Of a stretch of DNA of 46,627 nucleotides, positions 34,559 to 43,795 are shown in pieces (the first letter of the stretch is position 1; each line of letters opens with the position of its first letter). Position numbers and translations under genes: made by a program. Location of the stretch: NCBI RefSeq assembly GCF_000716545.1, contig NZ_JNWZ01000053.1, forward strand, positions 1 through 46,627. The letters run 5' to 3'. The notes beneath the pieces were generated by a model. That model did not search any database. It was not told where the DNA came from and was given only the letters and a program-made list of their open reading frames with translations. The stretch is from Kitasatospora phosalacinea (lineage in GTDB: Bacteria; Actinomycetota; Actinomycetes; Streptomycetales; Streptomycetaceae).

Positions 34559-36166
34559 CTACGCGCCGCGGCCCCGCCCCGCCGCGCGGGCCCGCAGTTC
34601 GCGGCGGAGGACCTTGCCGGTGGCGGACTTCGGCACCGCGTCCAGGAACTCCACCTCGCGGACCTTCTTGTACGGGGCGACCCGGCGGGCCACGTACTCG
34701 ACCACCTCCTGCTCGGCCAGCTCGCAGCCGAACGCGGGCACCACGTACGCCTTGGGGTGCTCGGCGCCGTGGGCGTCGGCGACGCCGATGACGGCGGCGT
34801 CGGTGATGCCCGGGTGGGTGAGCAGCAGCGCCTCCAGTTCGGCCGGGGCGACCCGGTGGCCCCCGCGCTCGATCAGCTCCTTCACCCGGTCGACCACGAA
34901 CAGCCAGCCGTCGGCGTCGACGTGGCCGACGTCCCCGGTGTGCAGCCAGCCGTCCGGGTCGACGGCGGCGGCGGTGTCGGCCTCCCGGCCGAGGTAGCCC
35001 TTCATCACCTGCGGGCCGCGGAACAGCAGTTCGCCGTCCTCGCCGGGGCCGAGGTCGCGGGGCGGGCCGTCCAGGGAGCGGATCCGCAGTTCGGTGCCGG
35101 GGGCGAGGCGGCCGACGGTGCCGAGCGGCGGGTGCGGCTCGCCGGGCGGGACGATGTGGGTGAGCGGGGAGAGCTCGGTCATGCCGTAGCCCTGCAGCAG
35201 GTGCGGCAGGCCCAGGCGGCGGGCCGCGGCGGCGGCCGGGCCGGCGTCCAGCGGTGCGGTGGCGCTCAGCACGTAGCGGACGGAGGACAGGTCGAAGCGG
35301 TCGACCAGCGGGTGCTTGGCCAGCGCCAGGACGATCGGCGGGGCCACGTGCAGCGCCTCGACGCGGTGGCGCTGGACGGCGGTCAGGAACTGCTCCAGGT
35401 CGAAGCGGGGCAGCACGACAACGGTGCAGCGGGCCCGCAGCGAGCGGTTGAGCACGGCCACGAGGCCGTGGACGTGGGAGAACGGCAGCACCGCCAGGAC
35501 GCGTTCGCCGGGGCGCGGGCCGAGCACGGCGTCGGCCTGGGCGAGGTTGGTGGACACCGCGCGGTGGGTGAGCATCACGCCCTTGGGCCGGCCGGTCGTC
35601 CCGCTGGAGTACGGCAGCACCGCCAGGTCGACGGCCGGGTCGAGGTCCGGCTCGGGCTCGGGGGCGGAGGTGGCGGCCAGGTCGGCGAGCGAGCGGTGGG
35701 CCGCTGCCGCTCCGGGGTCGTCGGGCTCGTCGCAGAGGAAGATCCCGGCGACCGGGTGTCCGGCGGCGGCCAGGCGGGCCACGGGCAGCAGCGCGGCGGT
35801 GGTGATGATCCAGCGGGCGGCGCAGTCGCGCAGCCGGGCGGCGAACTCGGCCGGGGTGACGAGCGGGCTGACCGGGGTGACCGTCGCCCCGGTGCGGGTC
35901 GTGGCGAAGAACGCCAGCGGGTAGGCCAGCGAGTTCGGGCTGTGCAGCGCCACCACGTCCCCCTTGGCCACCCCCGCCTCGGCGAGGCCGGCGGCGAGGC
36001 GGCGGCTGCCCGCGTCCAGCTCCCGGTAGCTGACGCTGCGGCCGGTCAGCCCGTCCACCAGCGCCGGGCGTTCGGCGTGCTCGCCGCTCGCGCAGCCGCC
36101 CAGGACGGCCTCGTGGATCGGCCGGTCGAGCGGGACGACGGGCGGGTAGTCGCTGTGGAACACCAT
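34559..36166 (-). CDS. Acyl-CoA ligase (4-coumarate-CoA ligase type)
   Basis: 535 residues, ANL superfamily. ATP-binding P-loop LPYSSGTTGRPKGVMLTHRAV, YGMTELSPLTHIVP, GWLHTGDVGHVDADGWLFVVDRVKELIERGGHRVAPAELE (hinge) and PKSATGKVLRREL with the catalytic Lys are all in place. It activates a carboxylic acid to acyl-AMP and then acyl-CoA. ATG 36166 has GGAGG upstream. Substrate unknown; with no adjacent partner gene, general fatty-acid or aromatic-acid activation is possible. Confidence 0.9.
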   Translation of the reverse strand: MVFHSDYPPVVPLDRPIHEAVLGGCASGEHAERPALVDGLTGRSVSYRELDAGSRRLAAGLAEAGVAKGDVVALHSPNSLAYPLAFFATTRTGATVTPVSPLVTPAEFAARLRDCAARWIITTAALLPVARLAAAGHPVAGIFLCDEPDDPGAAAAHRSLADLAATSAPEPEPDLDPAVDLAVLPYSSGTTGRPKGVMLTHRAVSTNLAQADAVLGPRPGERVLAVLPFSHVHGLVAVLNRSLRARCTVVVLPRFDLEQFLTAVQRHRVEALHVAPPIVLALAKHPLVDRFDLSSVRYVLSATAPLDAGPAAAAARRLGLPHLLQGYGMTELSPLTHIVPPGEPHPPLGTVGRLAPGTELRIRSLDGPPRDLGPGEDGELLFRGPQVMKGYLGREADTAAAVDPDGWLHTGDVGHVDADGWLFVVDRVKELIERGGHRVAPAELEALLLTHPGITDAAVIGVADAHGAEHPKAYVVPAFGCELAEQEVVEYVARRVAPYKKVREVEFLDAVPKSATGKVLRRELRARAAGRGRGA

Positions 36167-36265
36167 GCGGGCCTCCGGGCGGCTCGGCGGTCGCGGCCCG
36201 CGGGGTGCGGACGCGGTGCAAGCGTGGCCGGGGGGCGGGGGCCGCCACCAGGGCGCGTGACGGGC

Positions 36266-36922
36266 TTACCGGCGTACGGGACGGATCTCCTGGCGGCTGA
36301 CCAGGTCGAGCAGGCGGGCGTGCGTCCCGGCGTCGGCCGCGGCGATCAGGCCGCCGGCGCCGCTGTGCACCGGTGCGCCGCGCAGGTCGGTGACGGTGCA
36401 CCCGGCGGCCTCGCAGAGCGCGATGCCGGCCGTGAAGTGGACGCTGTCGACCAGTCGGCCGTCCGTCACGTACCCGGCGCGGCGGCCGGCCGCGACCCAG
36501 GCCACCGCGAGCGTGGTGGACACCACCCGGGGGCGGAAGGCCGACTCGAAGTCGGGGTCGGTGAGCAGGCGGGCGACGCGCAGCGCGGGGGCGTTCGGGT
36601 GGGGCGGGTCGAGGTTGAGGTCGACCAGGCGGGAGTCGGCGGACGGAGCGAGCGGGGTGTCGCGGCCGTCGCGGCGCAGGTGGGCGGCGGTGCCGTCGGT
36701 CCAGTACGTCTCGCCGGTGTACGGGTCCGCGGCGGCGGCGGTCGTCCGGCCGTGCTCGCGCAGGGCGACGTTGACGGCCACCAGGTGGGTGCCCACCGCG
36801 AAGTTGAGCGTCCCGCACAGCGGGTCCACCAGCCAGCGGCGGGCCGCGCCGGCCGCGCCGGTGGCTCCGCTCTCCTCGCCCGTGAACGCGTCGCCGGGGC
36901 GGGGCCGTCGGGGGTCGGTCAG
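36266..36922 (-). pseudogene. Inositol monophosphatase-family gene lacking its N-terminus
   Basis: About 218 codons show the C-terminal two thirds of an IMPase-like protein: GDAFTGEESGA (Glu-Glu of the first metal motif), RRWLVDPLCGTLNFAVG (normally DPxDGTxNF; the second Asp is Cys) and DSVHFTAGIALCEAAGC (normally WDxAAG; Asp is His). The ~60-residue N-terminal helices are absent and no ATG, GTG or TTG precedes the GEE region. The frame runs directly into the stop of the gene at 36919-37674. Most likely a truncated remnant; the Cys variant could be a natural subfamily. Confidence 0.6.
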
Positions 36923-37674
36923 GCTTCCGGGTCCCAGGCGTAGAGCTGGTGGAAGGGCTCGGCGGCGCCCTCGACGGGGAGGGCGTCGATGGGGGTGCGG
37001 CCGTACAGGACGGCGAGCAGTTCGGCGGCGGTGCCGCGGAGGGTGCCGTCCGGGGCGGCGGCGGTGGCGCGGGTGGCGCGGACGCCGGCCGGGGAGAGGT
37101 CGAGGTACCAGGCGGGGCCGTCGGTGGCCCGGAAGGCGAGGACGGCGGGGGCGTGCGGCCAGGGGACGGTGGTGGAGCAGCAGATGAGGAGGAACTCCTC
37201 GACGCCGTCGAGCGCGACCTCGGCCGGGACGGCGGCGGGGACGCCGGCCGCGAGCTGGGCGTCGTAGGTGTGGACCGCCGTCTCGTGGAGGCGGCGGCGG
37301 GCGGCGGCCGTGCTGTCCTGCGGGGACTGGGCGGGGCCCCACCACGTCCAGCAGGGGGCGCCGGGGCCGGCCGCGCGGAGGGCTTCGAGCAGCAGGTCGG
37401 TGGAGGCGGCGTGCCAGGCGATCAGGGCCTCGCGGTCGGCCGGAGCGGTCTCGTCGGGGCGGGGCGGCGGCGTCTCGGCGGGCCCCGCGGCGACGATCTC
37501 GGCCCAGAAGCGCTGCCCCCGGCCGAGGTGCTGGGCCAGCTCGTGCAGCGTCCACCCGGGGCAGGTGGGCACCTCGGCGTCGAGGGCGGGGGCGGCGGCC
37601 AGCGCGGCGCGGAAGGCCGCGGAGCGGTCGTCGAGCAGGCTCAGCAGGGCCGGGAAGTCAAGATCGATGGGCAC
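36919..37674 (-). CDS. Maleylpyruvate isomerase-family (mycothiol-dependent type) protein
   Basis: 251 residues, TIGR03083-like DinB-fold protein. The metal-binding region of the N-terminal half is CPGWTLHELAQHLGRGQRFW (His on helix 2) and the C-terminal part of that half is RRRLHETAVHTYDAQ (two His), matching the mycothiol-dependent maleylpyruvate isomerase N-terminal fold. A C-terminal domain with TLRGTAAELLAVLYGR follows. Start GTG 37674 is chosen as the domain begins right after it; the ribosome site is weak. Substrate uncertain. Its 3' end touches a truncated phosphatase. Confidence 0.85.
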   Translation of the reverse strand: MPIDLDFPALLSLLDDRSAAFRAALAAAPALDAEVPTCPGWTLHELAQHLGRGQRFWAEIVAAGPAETPPPRPDETAPADREALIAWHAASTDLLLEALRAAGPGAPCWTWWGPAQSPQDSTAAARRRLHETAVHTYDAQLAAGVPAAVPAEVALDGVEEFLLICCSTTVPWPHAPAVLAFRATDGPAWYLDLSPAGVRATRATAAAPDGTLRGTAAELLAVLYGRTPIDALPVEGAAEPFHQLYAWDPEA

Positions 37675-37789
37675 GGTCGACTGTCTATCACCAAGTTTCC
37701 GGCGGGCGGAAGGGAATATTCGGGTCCGGGCGCGGGGCCGGGGCGGAGGCCGGCCATGTCCGTTCGGCCGGCGGCTCGTTGGGCTGGGC

Positions 37790-38137
37790 GTGGGGAAGAG
37801 AGCGCCGTGGTTGGTGTCGGACGAGCTGTGGGAACGGATCGAACCGCTGTTGCCGGTGCGGCGGCAGGGTCTGGGGCGGCCGTCCGTGAAGGACCGGGGT
37901 TGCCTGCAGGGCATCCTGTTCGTGCTGCACACCGGGATCCAGTGGGAGTGGCTGCCGCAGGAGTTGGGGTTCGGGTCGGGCATGACGTGCTGGCGCCGGC
38001 TGCGGGACTGGCAGGAGGCCGGGGTGTGGGACCGGCTGCAGCGGGTGCTGCTGGACGAGGCCTACCGGGCGGACGGGTTGGACTGGTCCCGGGCGGTGAT
38101 CGACGACTCGCGGCAGCGGGGGCGGGGCGGCGGGTGA
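37790..38137 (+). mobile_element. Truncated IS5-type transposase
   Basis: About 115 codons of the DUF4096-type N-terminus of an IS5-family transposase: WLVSDELWERIEPLLPVRR, LQGILFVLHTGIQWEWLPQELGFGSGMTCWRRLRDWQEAGVW, then DGLDWSRAVIDDS. Sequence similarity then ceases and the frame ends after a Gly/Arg-rich tail, so the catalytic DDE domain is lost. Remnant of an insertion element. I did not find convincing terminal inverted repeats. Confidence 0.8.
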
Positions 38138-38147
38138 CCCGTCGGGC

Positions 38148-38189
38148 GCACCCGGGGCGGGGGCCGCTCCCCCGCGACCGCCCGGGTGC
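38148..38189. terminator. Bulged hairpin after the transposase remnant
   Basis: Arms GCACCCGGG (38148-38156) and CCCGGGTGC (38181-38189) enclose a second 7-bp stem GCGGGGG/CCCCCGC (38157-38163 and 38169-38175) with a 5-base bulge. Together they form a strong terminator-like structure. Confidence 0.6.
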
Positions 38190-38292
38190 CGACCGGTCGT
38201 CAACTCCCGTTCCGGCCGGGCCCGTCCGGGCCCCCCGGGCCTGCGGCCACCCCGGTGGGCCGGCTGTCGGTGGGGTGCGGCATGCTCCACCC

Positions 38293-38673
38293 ATGCTTCA
38301 CGCGATGACCGAGCGCGGACTGTCGATGCGCGACCCCGGGGCGGCGGCCCTGGGCCGGCTGGTGGCGAACATGCAGCGCGGCGACTCCCACCTGATCGTC
38401 GAGCGGTTCGGCGCGGACGAGCCGGCGGGCGACTGGTACGTGCAGGTGCGCCTGCGGGAGAACGGCGTCTACCAGTTGGAGTACCGCGACGGCGTGCCCG
38501 CCGAGCACTACCGGACCCTGACCGTCTCCCCCGCCAAGGTGGTGAGCGCCCTGGTCGGCTGGTCGGAGGGGCGGGCGGCCTGGCGGGCGGGGTTCGACTG
38601 GACCAACATCGGCCACTGGTTCGCGGACGGGCAGGACGGCCGGGGCGGCGAGGGCGACCGGGGCGGCCGGTAG
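38293..38673 (+). CDS. Conserved hypothetical protein
   Basis: 126 residues without signal peptide or membrane span. Central text LIVERFGADEPAGDWYVQVRLRENGVYQLEYRDG looks like a small immunity-type or antiparallel sheet protein and GWSEGRAAWRAGFDWTNI follows. The last ~15 residues are Gly/Arg-rich. ATG 38293 or ATG 38305 may start it. Function unknown. Confidence 0.65.
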   Translation: MLHAMTERGLSMRDPGAAALGRLVANMQRGDSHLIVERFGADEPAGDWYVQVRLRENGVYQLEYRDGVPAEHYRTLTVSPAKVVSALVGWSEGRAAWRAGFDWTNIGHWFADGQDGRGGEGDRGGR

Positions 38674-38705
38674 GGCCCGGACGGCGGGGTCGGGCACCGC
38701 GTCCC

Positions 38706-38900
38706 TCAGAGCAGCCAGAGTCCGAGGCCCGCGACCAGGATGCCGGCGGCGATCAGCAGCGGGCCGAGCAGGTAGTCGCGGGGGCGGTCGGCACCGGGTC
38801 GGATCCGGATCGTGGAGGCCAGACCGAGGCCGGAGAGCAGTACGCCCAGCGGGGTCAGGACCACCCACATGGTGGATGCGGCGGCGTGGCCGGAGATCAT
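38706..38900 (-). CDS. Small two-helix membrane protein
   Basis: 64 residues from ATG 38900. Two hydrophobic segments (MWVVLTPLGVLLSGLGLAST and LLGPLLIAAGILVAGLGLWLL) flank a basic loop with Arg and Pro. The start lacks a ribosome site and ATG 38870 inside the first segment is an alternative. Longer upstream extension to 39050 is Arg/Pro-rich and probably not coding. Function unknown. Confidence 0.45.
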   Translation of the reverse strand: MISGHAAASTMWVVLTPLGVLLSGLGLASTIRIRPGADRPRDYLLGPLLIAAGILVAGLGLWLL

Positions 38901-39339
38901 CGGGCCGTCGGCCGGCCGGCGGGTCGGGGGCGCGCGCCGGGCGCTGACGGGGCGTGGGGTGCTGCCATGATGCGGGTCCTCCTGCTGGGTTCCGCACGAC
39001 GCTACCGGGGGGCGGAACAAGACTCCGCCACGGATTGGCAAAGCCTTCACCGCACCCGTCCGGCCCGGTCGGGAAGGGCGCCGTCCGCCCGTCCGCCGGG
39101 TTCACCCGGGCGGCCCACCAGCACGGACGCGCGGAACGTCCGGTTCCCAGCGAACGCCCAGGGACTTCCGGGCGTCCGCCCAGCATCCGCGGGGCGACCC
39201 CCCGGCGTCCCGCGCCGGGGCCGGACCGGACCCGTCCGGCGGCCGGGGGCGGGCCCCGGGAGGGCGGAGCGGAAGGCCCCGGCCCGGCACCACCTTGCCG
39301 GGTCGGGGCCTGGGCCCACGGGGCGGGGAGCGTCCGCCC
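38901..39339. other. Intergenic region before the PAP2 gene 3' end
   Basis: About 439 bases between two minus-strand genes. It holds the terminator hairpin at 39274-39311 and several GC-rich, imperfectly symmetric stretches. Open frames on both strands are Pro/Arg/Gly-rich shadows. No further gene seen. Confidence 0.45.
39274..39311 (-). terminator. Terminator of the PAP2 gene
   Basis: 16-base arms (39274-39289 and 39296-39311, first AGGCCCCGGCCCGGCA) with one G-T wobble and a 6-base loop. Directly after the minus-strand PAP2 stop at 39340. Confidence 0.75.
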
Positions 39340-40335
39340 TCAGCCGACCGGGACGGCCGGTCCGGCGGCCGGTTCGACCGCCTCCTCCAGGGCCCGGGCC
39401 GCGGCGCGGCGGGCGACGAAGCGGTTGACCAGGGTGACCATCGCCCAGGCGAAGGCCCACCCGACCAGGATGTCGATGATGAAGTGCTCGGCTCCGTAGA
39501 CCAGCGTGAACGCCATCGCCAGGGGGTACGCGGCGAGCAGGACGCGCAGCTTGCGGCCGGCCCCCGGCCAGAAGAACAGCGCGATCACCATCGGGTAGGC
39601 GGCGTGCAGCGAGGGCATCGCGGCGACGTCGTTGGCGAACTTGCTGCCGTTCTCGAAGATGGTGCCCGCCCGGGGCAGGCCGCTGTCGTTGAGCACGGTG
39701 TTGACCACCCGGTCGACGGCCGGCATGTGGTGCTCCAGGCCGGCCAGCCACGGCGGGTCGGCGGGGTAGAGCACGTAGGTGGCGAAGCCGATCGCGGTCA
39801 TCGCCAGGTAGCAGCCGAGGAAGTGCCGGAACCTGGCGTGGTCGCGCTTCCACAGGACGGCGAGGATCACGAACACCGCGAAGAAGTGCGACATGTAGAC
39901 GGCGACGGCGGCGTAGTCGTACCACTGCGGGTCGCCGGGGTGGTAGAGCCACTCCTGCAGCCGGACGGTCCAGGTCTCGCCGAAGCCGAGCACCTCGTCG
40001 AAGGCGATCTGCGGGGCGTAGTGCGGGGGCCACGGCGTGTGCGCCCCGTAACCGCGCAGCAGGGAGTACGCCCAGACGACGGCCATCACGGGGACCCAGT
40101 CGCGCAGCACGTGCAGCCAGCCCCGGCGGCCGCCGCTGTGCACGGAGGCCGCGATCAGGGCGGCCATCAGCCAGAGGAAGACGACGTCGTTGGCGTACGG
40201 CAGGCCGTAGACGGAGAGGTAGTACCAGAACGCCAGGGCGAACAGCGGCCAGGCGAGGTGCCGGAGTTTCAGCCGGGACAGCAGGTGGAGCGCCAGGGAG
40301 CGTGACCGGGCTGCCAGGTGGGACGAGTCGATCAT
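39340..40335 (-). CDS. PAP2-superfamily inositolphosphotransferase/phosphatase-type protein
   Basis: 331 residues, about six or seven membrane segments. The PAP2 (type 2 phosphatidic-acid phosphatase) motif is split: AAMPSLHAAYPMV (C2, His) and LVYGAEHFIIDILVGWAFAW (C3, His and Asp). The family resembles inositolphosphoryl-ceramide/phosphatidyl-inositol synthase-type PAP2_3 proteins of actinomycetes, probably acting on the outer side of the membrane on lipid-linked phosphates. ATG 40335; ribosome site weak. A TetR gene is divergent from it and may control it. Confidence 0.82.
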   Translation of the reverse strand: MIDSSHLAARSRSLALHLLSRLKLRHLAWPLFALAFWYYLSVYGLPYANDVVFLWLMAALIAASVHSGGRRGWLHVLRDWVPVMAVVWAYSLLRGYGAHTPWPPHYAPQIAFDEVLGFGETWTVRLQEWLYHPGDPQWYDYAAVAVYMSHFFAVFVILAVLWKRDHARFRHFLGCYLAMTAIGFATYVLYPADPPWLAGLEHHMPAVDRVVNTVLNDSGLPRAGTIFENGSKFANDVAAMPSLHAAYPMVIALFFWPGAGRKLRVLLAAYPLAMAFTLVYGAEHFIIDILVGWAFAWAMVTLVNRFVARRAAARALEEAVEPAAGPAVPVG

Positions 40336-40445
40336 GCGTCACGAAGCTAGCAACGGCGGCTTGGAGATTCCTCGTGCCGCGCGCCGGGGTTCCCAGCGAG
40401 TTCCCAGGCGGCACCCGGACGGGTGCCGGGAACGTCCGATCAGCC

Positions 40446-40480
40446 TAATGTTCGACATTAATAATGGCGATCATTAATGT
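40446..40480. promoter_or_regulatory. Three-half-site operator between the PAP2 and TetR genes
   Basis: TAATGT-TCG-ACATTA (40446-40460) is a perfect palindrome. Its right half, extended as ACATTAAT (40455-40462), pairs with ATTAATGT (40473-40480). So three TAATGT half-sites lie just before the TetR start, the last touching its GGAGG. This suggests autoregulation with possible control of the divergent PAP2 gene. Confidence 0.6.
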
Positions 40481-40486
40481 GGAGGC

Positions 40487-41173
40487 ATGGCGAGGAAGTC
40501 GACGGGTGCACGGAGCACCCCTGCGGGCGAGGGGTCCGAGGGCGGTTCGGCGGGTGGCGGGTCCGCCCGGGAGCTGCTGATCCGCTCCGCCGAACGGTTG
40601 TTCGCGGTGCAGGGCGTGCACGGGGCGCAGTTGCGCGAGGTGGTGCGGCAGGCCGGGCAGGCGAACCCGTCCGCGGTGCAGTACCACTTCGGTTCGCGCG
40701 AGGGCCTGCTGGACGCGGTGATGGCCGAGCGCCGGCGGCGCACCGAGCGGGCGCTCGCCGAGCGGATGCCGCGGCCCGAGGGCCGTTCGCTGGGCGAGCT
40801 GCTCGGGGCGCTGGTCGGCGCGGAGGCCACCGAGCTGCGCACCGAGCGCGGCCGGGACTGCCTGCGGATCTCCACCCAGGTCAGCCACCGCAGCGGCGTC
40901 CGGGAGCGGCGTCCGCACGCCGGGCTCGCGGGCACCCTGTACTGGCGGCTGATCCTGGAGCTGGAGGCGCCGCTGGTGCCGCTGGCCCCCGAACCGGTCC
41001 GGCTGGAGCGGATCGACCTGGCGCTGACCCTGATCGGGGCCGCGCTCGCCGAACGCGCCCGGCAGCTCGCCGAGGGCGAGCCCACCCTGACCGGGGACGG
41101 CGCCTACCTCGCCGACCTCGTCTCCGTCTGCACCGGTCTGCTGACCGCACCGGTGGCGGCGGCGGAGCGGTAG
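40487..41173 (+). CDS. TetR-family regulator
   Basis: 228 residues. The helix-turn-helix LREVVRQAGQANPSAVQYHFGSREGLLDAVM (about residues 47-80) is a standard TetR DNA-binding domain after a Gly/Ser-rich N-terminal tail. The C-terminal ligand domain is hydrophobic and Leu/Ala-rich. ATG 40487 has GGAGG at 40481-40485. Likely controls itself, and perhaps the SDR remnant downstream or the divergent PAP2 gene. Confidence 0.9.
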   Translation: MARKSTGARSTPAGEGSEGGSAGGGSARELLIRSAERLFAVQGVHGAQLREVVRQAGQANPSAVQYHFGSREGLLDAVMAERRRRTERALAERMPRPEGRSLGELLGALVGAEATELRTERGRDCLRISTQVSHRSGVRERRPHAGLAGTLYWRLILELEAPLVPLAPEPVRLERIDLALTLIGAALAERARQLAEGEPTLTGDGAYLADLVSVCTGLLTAPVAAAER

Positions 41174-41865
<692 letters not shown>

Positions 41866-41898
41866 CCGCGTCCACCGGCATCCGGCGCGGCGCCGGTC

Positions 41899-42555
41899 TC
41901 AGCCGAGCAGGGCGGACTCCCCGCGCGGGATCCGGGCGTAGCGGGTCTCGGTCGCCCGGCCGATCCAGCCGTCGAAGTTCTCGGTGCCGATCTCGCTCAG
42001 GTGGGCGTCGTGGATCGGGAAGGTGCGCTCCGGACGGACGGCCCGCACCGTCTCGATCGCCTGCCGCAGGCCGAGCCAGGGGCCGCCGGCGGGCAGCAGC
42101 AGGGTGCGCACCTCCTCGTCCCGGCCGCGCGGGACGTGCAGGGAGTCGCCCGGGTGGTAGACGCCCTCGACCAGGTAGCCCAGGTTCGCGCAGTCCGGGT
42201 ACTCGTCGATGATCTCCGCGTGCCGCCCGCCGACCGCGCGCACCGCGAAGCCGCCGGCCGTGAACGCCTCCCCCGCCCGGACCGCGACCGGCGCGGGACC
42301 GGTGAGACCGGGGAGCGCGGCGATCTCGGCCGCGAGCTCCGGGTGGGTGTACACCGCCAGCTCCGGGTCGGCGGCGCGGGCGGCGAGCAGCCGGTCCTCG
42401 TCGACGTGGTCGGCGTGCGCGTGCGTGTAGAGCACCGCCCGGACCCCGTCGAACGCCTCCGGCTCCGTCCAGCACCCAGGGTCGATCAGGACGGACCGCT
42501 CGCCGTCGGGCGAGTCGATCCGGACGCAGGCGTGGGCGTACTTGGTCAGGCGCAT
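41899..42555 (-). CDS. MBL-fold metallo-hydrolase
   Basis: 218 residues, metallo-beta-lactamase fold: YTHAHADHVDEDRL (HxHxDH metal motif), YHPGDSLHVP and later FPIHDAHLSEIG. It is similar to UPF0173/UlaG-type hydrolases that act on small esters or lactones. ATG 42555 is the start. It converges on the truncated SDR, and its stop is 34 bases past it, so the deletion that removed the SDR 3' end ended here. Confidence 0.85.
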   Translation of the reverse strand: MRLTKYAHACVRIDSPDGERSVLIDPGCWTEPEAFDGVRAVLYTHAHADHVDEDRLLAARAADPELAVYTHPELAAEIAALPGLTGPAPVAVRAGEAFTAGGFAVRAVGGRHAEIIDEYPDCANLGYLVEGVYHPGDSLHVPRGRDEEVRTLLLPAGGPWLGLRQAIETVRAVRPERTFPIHDAHLSEIGTENFDGWIGRATETRYARIPRGESALLG

Positions 42556-42686
42556 CCGGCCAACGTAGCGCCGGGGGCGGGCGGCGCGCTCCCCGTTTTC
42601 GGCCCGGGTGCTGACGGGCGGTCAGGCGGAGGCCGGCCGCCCCCGGCGGGGGACGCGGGCGCGCCGCGCGGGCGGCCCGGGGGCCG

Positions 42687-43550
42687 TCAGGCCGGGGCGA
42701 GTTGGCGGGTCGCCGCCTCGACGGTCTGGGCGAGCAGGACGGCGATGGTCATCGGGCCGACGCCGCCCGGGACGGGGGTGATCAGACCGGCGCGTTCGCT
42801 GGCCGACTCGAAGTGGACGTCGCCGGTGTTGCCGGGGTTGTAGCCCGCGTCGATGACGACCGCGCCGGGCTTGATGTGCTCGCCGCGGATGAATTCGGGC
42901 TTGCCGACGGCCGCGACCAGGACGTCGGCCTCGCGGAGGACGGAGGGGAGGTCGGTCGTGCGGGAGTGGCAGTAGGTGACCGTGGCGTCGCGGCCGAGCA
43001 GCAGCAGGCCCGCGGGCTTGCCGAGGATCGCGCTGCGGCCGACCACGACGGCGCGCTTGCCGCGCAGGTCGACCCGGTACTCGTCGAGCAGGCGCATGAT
43101 GCCGCCGGGGGTGCAGGAGGCGAAGCCGGGGAGGCCGAAGCCCATCGCGGCGAAGGAGTGGGTGGTGACGCCGTCGACGTCCTTGGCCGGGTCGATGGCC
43201 TCGAAGGCGGCGCGTTCGTCGACGTGCGGGCCGGCCGGGTGCTGGAGCAGGATGCCGTGGACGGCCGGGTCGGCGGACAACTCGGCTATGGTGTCGACGA
43301 GTTGGCCGGTGCCGGTGGTCGCGGGGAGTTGGACGTGGCGGGAGCGGATGCCCGTCTTCTCGCAGCGGTCGCGCTTCATCCGGACGTAGGTGACGGAGGC
43401 CGGGTCCTCGCCGACCAGGACGGTGGCGAGGCAGGGGGCGGTGCCGGTGCGCCGGTGGAGGTCGGCGGCCGCGGCGGCGGTGGAGTCGGTGAGGCGGCGG
43501 GCGAGGGCGGCGCCGTCCATCAGGCGGGCGCGGCGGGGGGTCTGCGACAC
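42687..43550 (-). CDS. folD: FolD-type methylenetetrahydrofolate dehydrogenase/cyclohydrolase homologue
   Basis: 287 residues. Catalytic YVRMKRDRCEKTGI (Tyr and Lys of FolD), ILLQHPAGPHVDE, KDVDGVTTHS, the NADP fold GKRAVVVGRSAILGKPAG and PVPGGVGPMT are visible. FolD interconverts 5,10-methylene- and 10-formyl-tetrahydrofolate with NADP+. GTG 43550 has GGGAG upstream; ATG 43631 and others are less likely. The Q-H-P region and LGKP differ from the typical FolD of streptomycetes (QLPLP), so I judge it a second, paralogous FolD; the main one would lie elsewhere. Confidence 0.85.
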   Translation of the reverse strand: MSQTPRRARLMDGAALARRLTDSTAAAAADLHRRTGTAPCLATVLVGEDPASVTYVRMKRDRCEKTGIRSRHVQLPATTGTGQLVDTIAELSADPAVHGILLQHPAGPHVDERAAFEAIDPAKDVDGVTTHSFAAMGFGLPGFASCTPGGIMRLLDEYRVDLRGKRAVVVGRSAILGKPAGLLLLGRDATVTYCHSRTTDLPSVLREADVLVAAVGKPEFIRGEHIKPGAVVIDAGYNPGNTGDVHFESASERAGLITPVPGGVGPMTIAVLLAQTVEAATRQLAPA

Positions 43551-43695
43551 GGGGCAACTCCCTGGGGTTCGTGGTGAGTTCGCCCAGGCGCGCGGCAGCG
43601 GTGGATCGGCCGCTCCCCGGTGGTGCTCCACCCGTGCGCCAGTCGCGGCCCCGTGGGCACTCTAGCCGATCCGGCCGCCGCCGGTCCTGCGGATT

Positions 43696-43735
43696 CCGCC
43701 GTCCCGATCCGCCGCGCGGCGGGTCGGGACGGCGG
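43696..43735. terminator. Forty-base palindromic hairpin
   Basis: Arms 43696-43715 and 43716-43735 pair over 20 bases, first arm starting CCGCCGTCCC, with one T-G wobble and no unpaired loop as written. It lies between the Gfo/Idh and FolD genes, just past the minus-strand Gfo stop, and probably terminates it. Confidence 0.75.
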
Positions 43736-43795
43736 ACCGGGCGCGATCCGGTCGGCGGGGCCGGAGCGCCGGGCGGACGGCGGCCGGGTGCGCGG

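Noticed and set aside
36923..37555. Minus-strand Arg-rich frame upstream of the phosphatase remnant
   Set aside because: It is the out-of-frame shadow of the isomerase-family gene and carries none of the IMPase N-terminal motifs.
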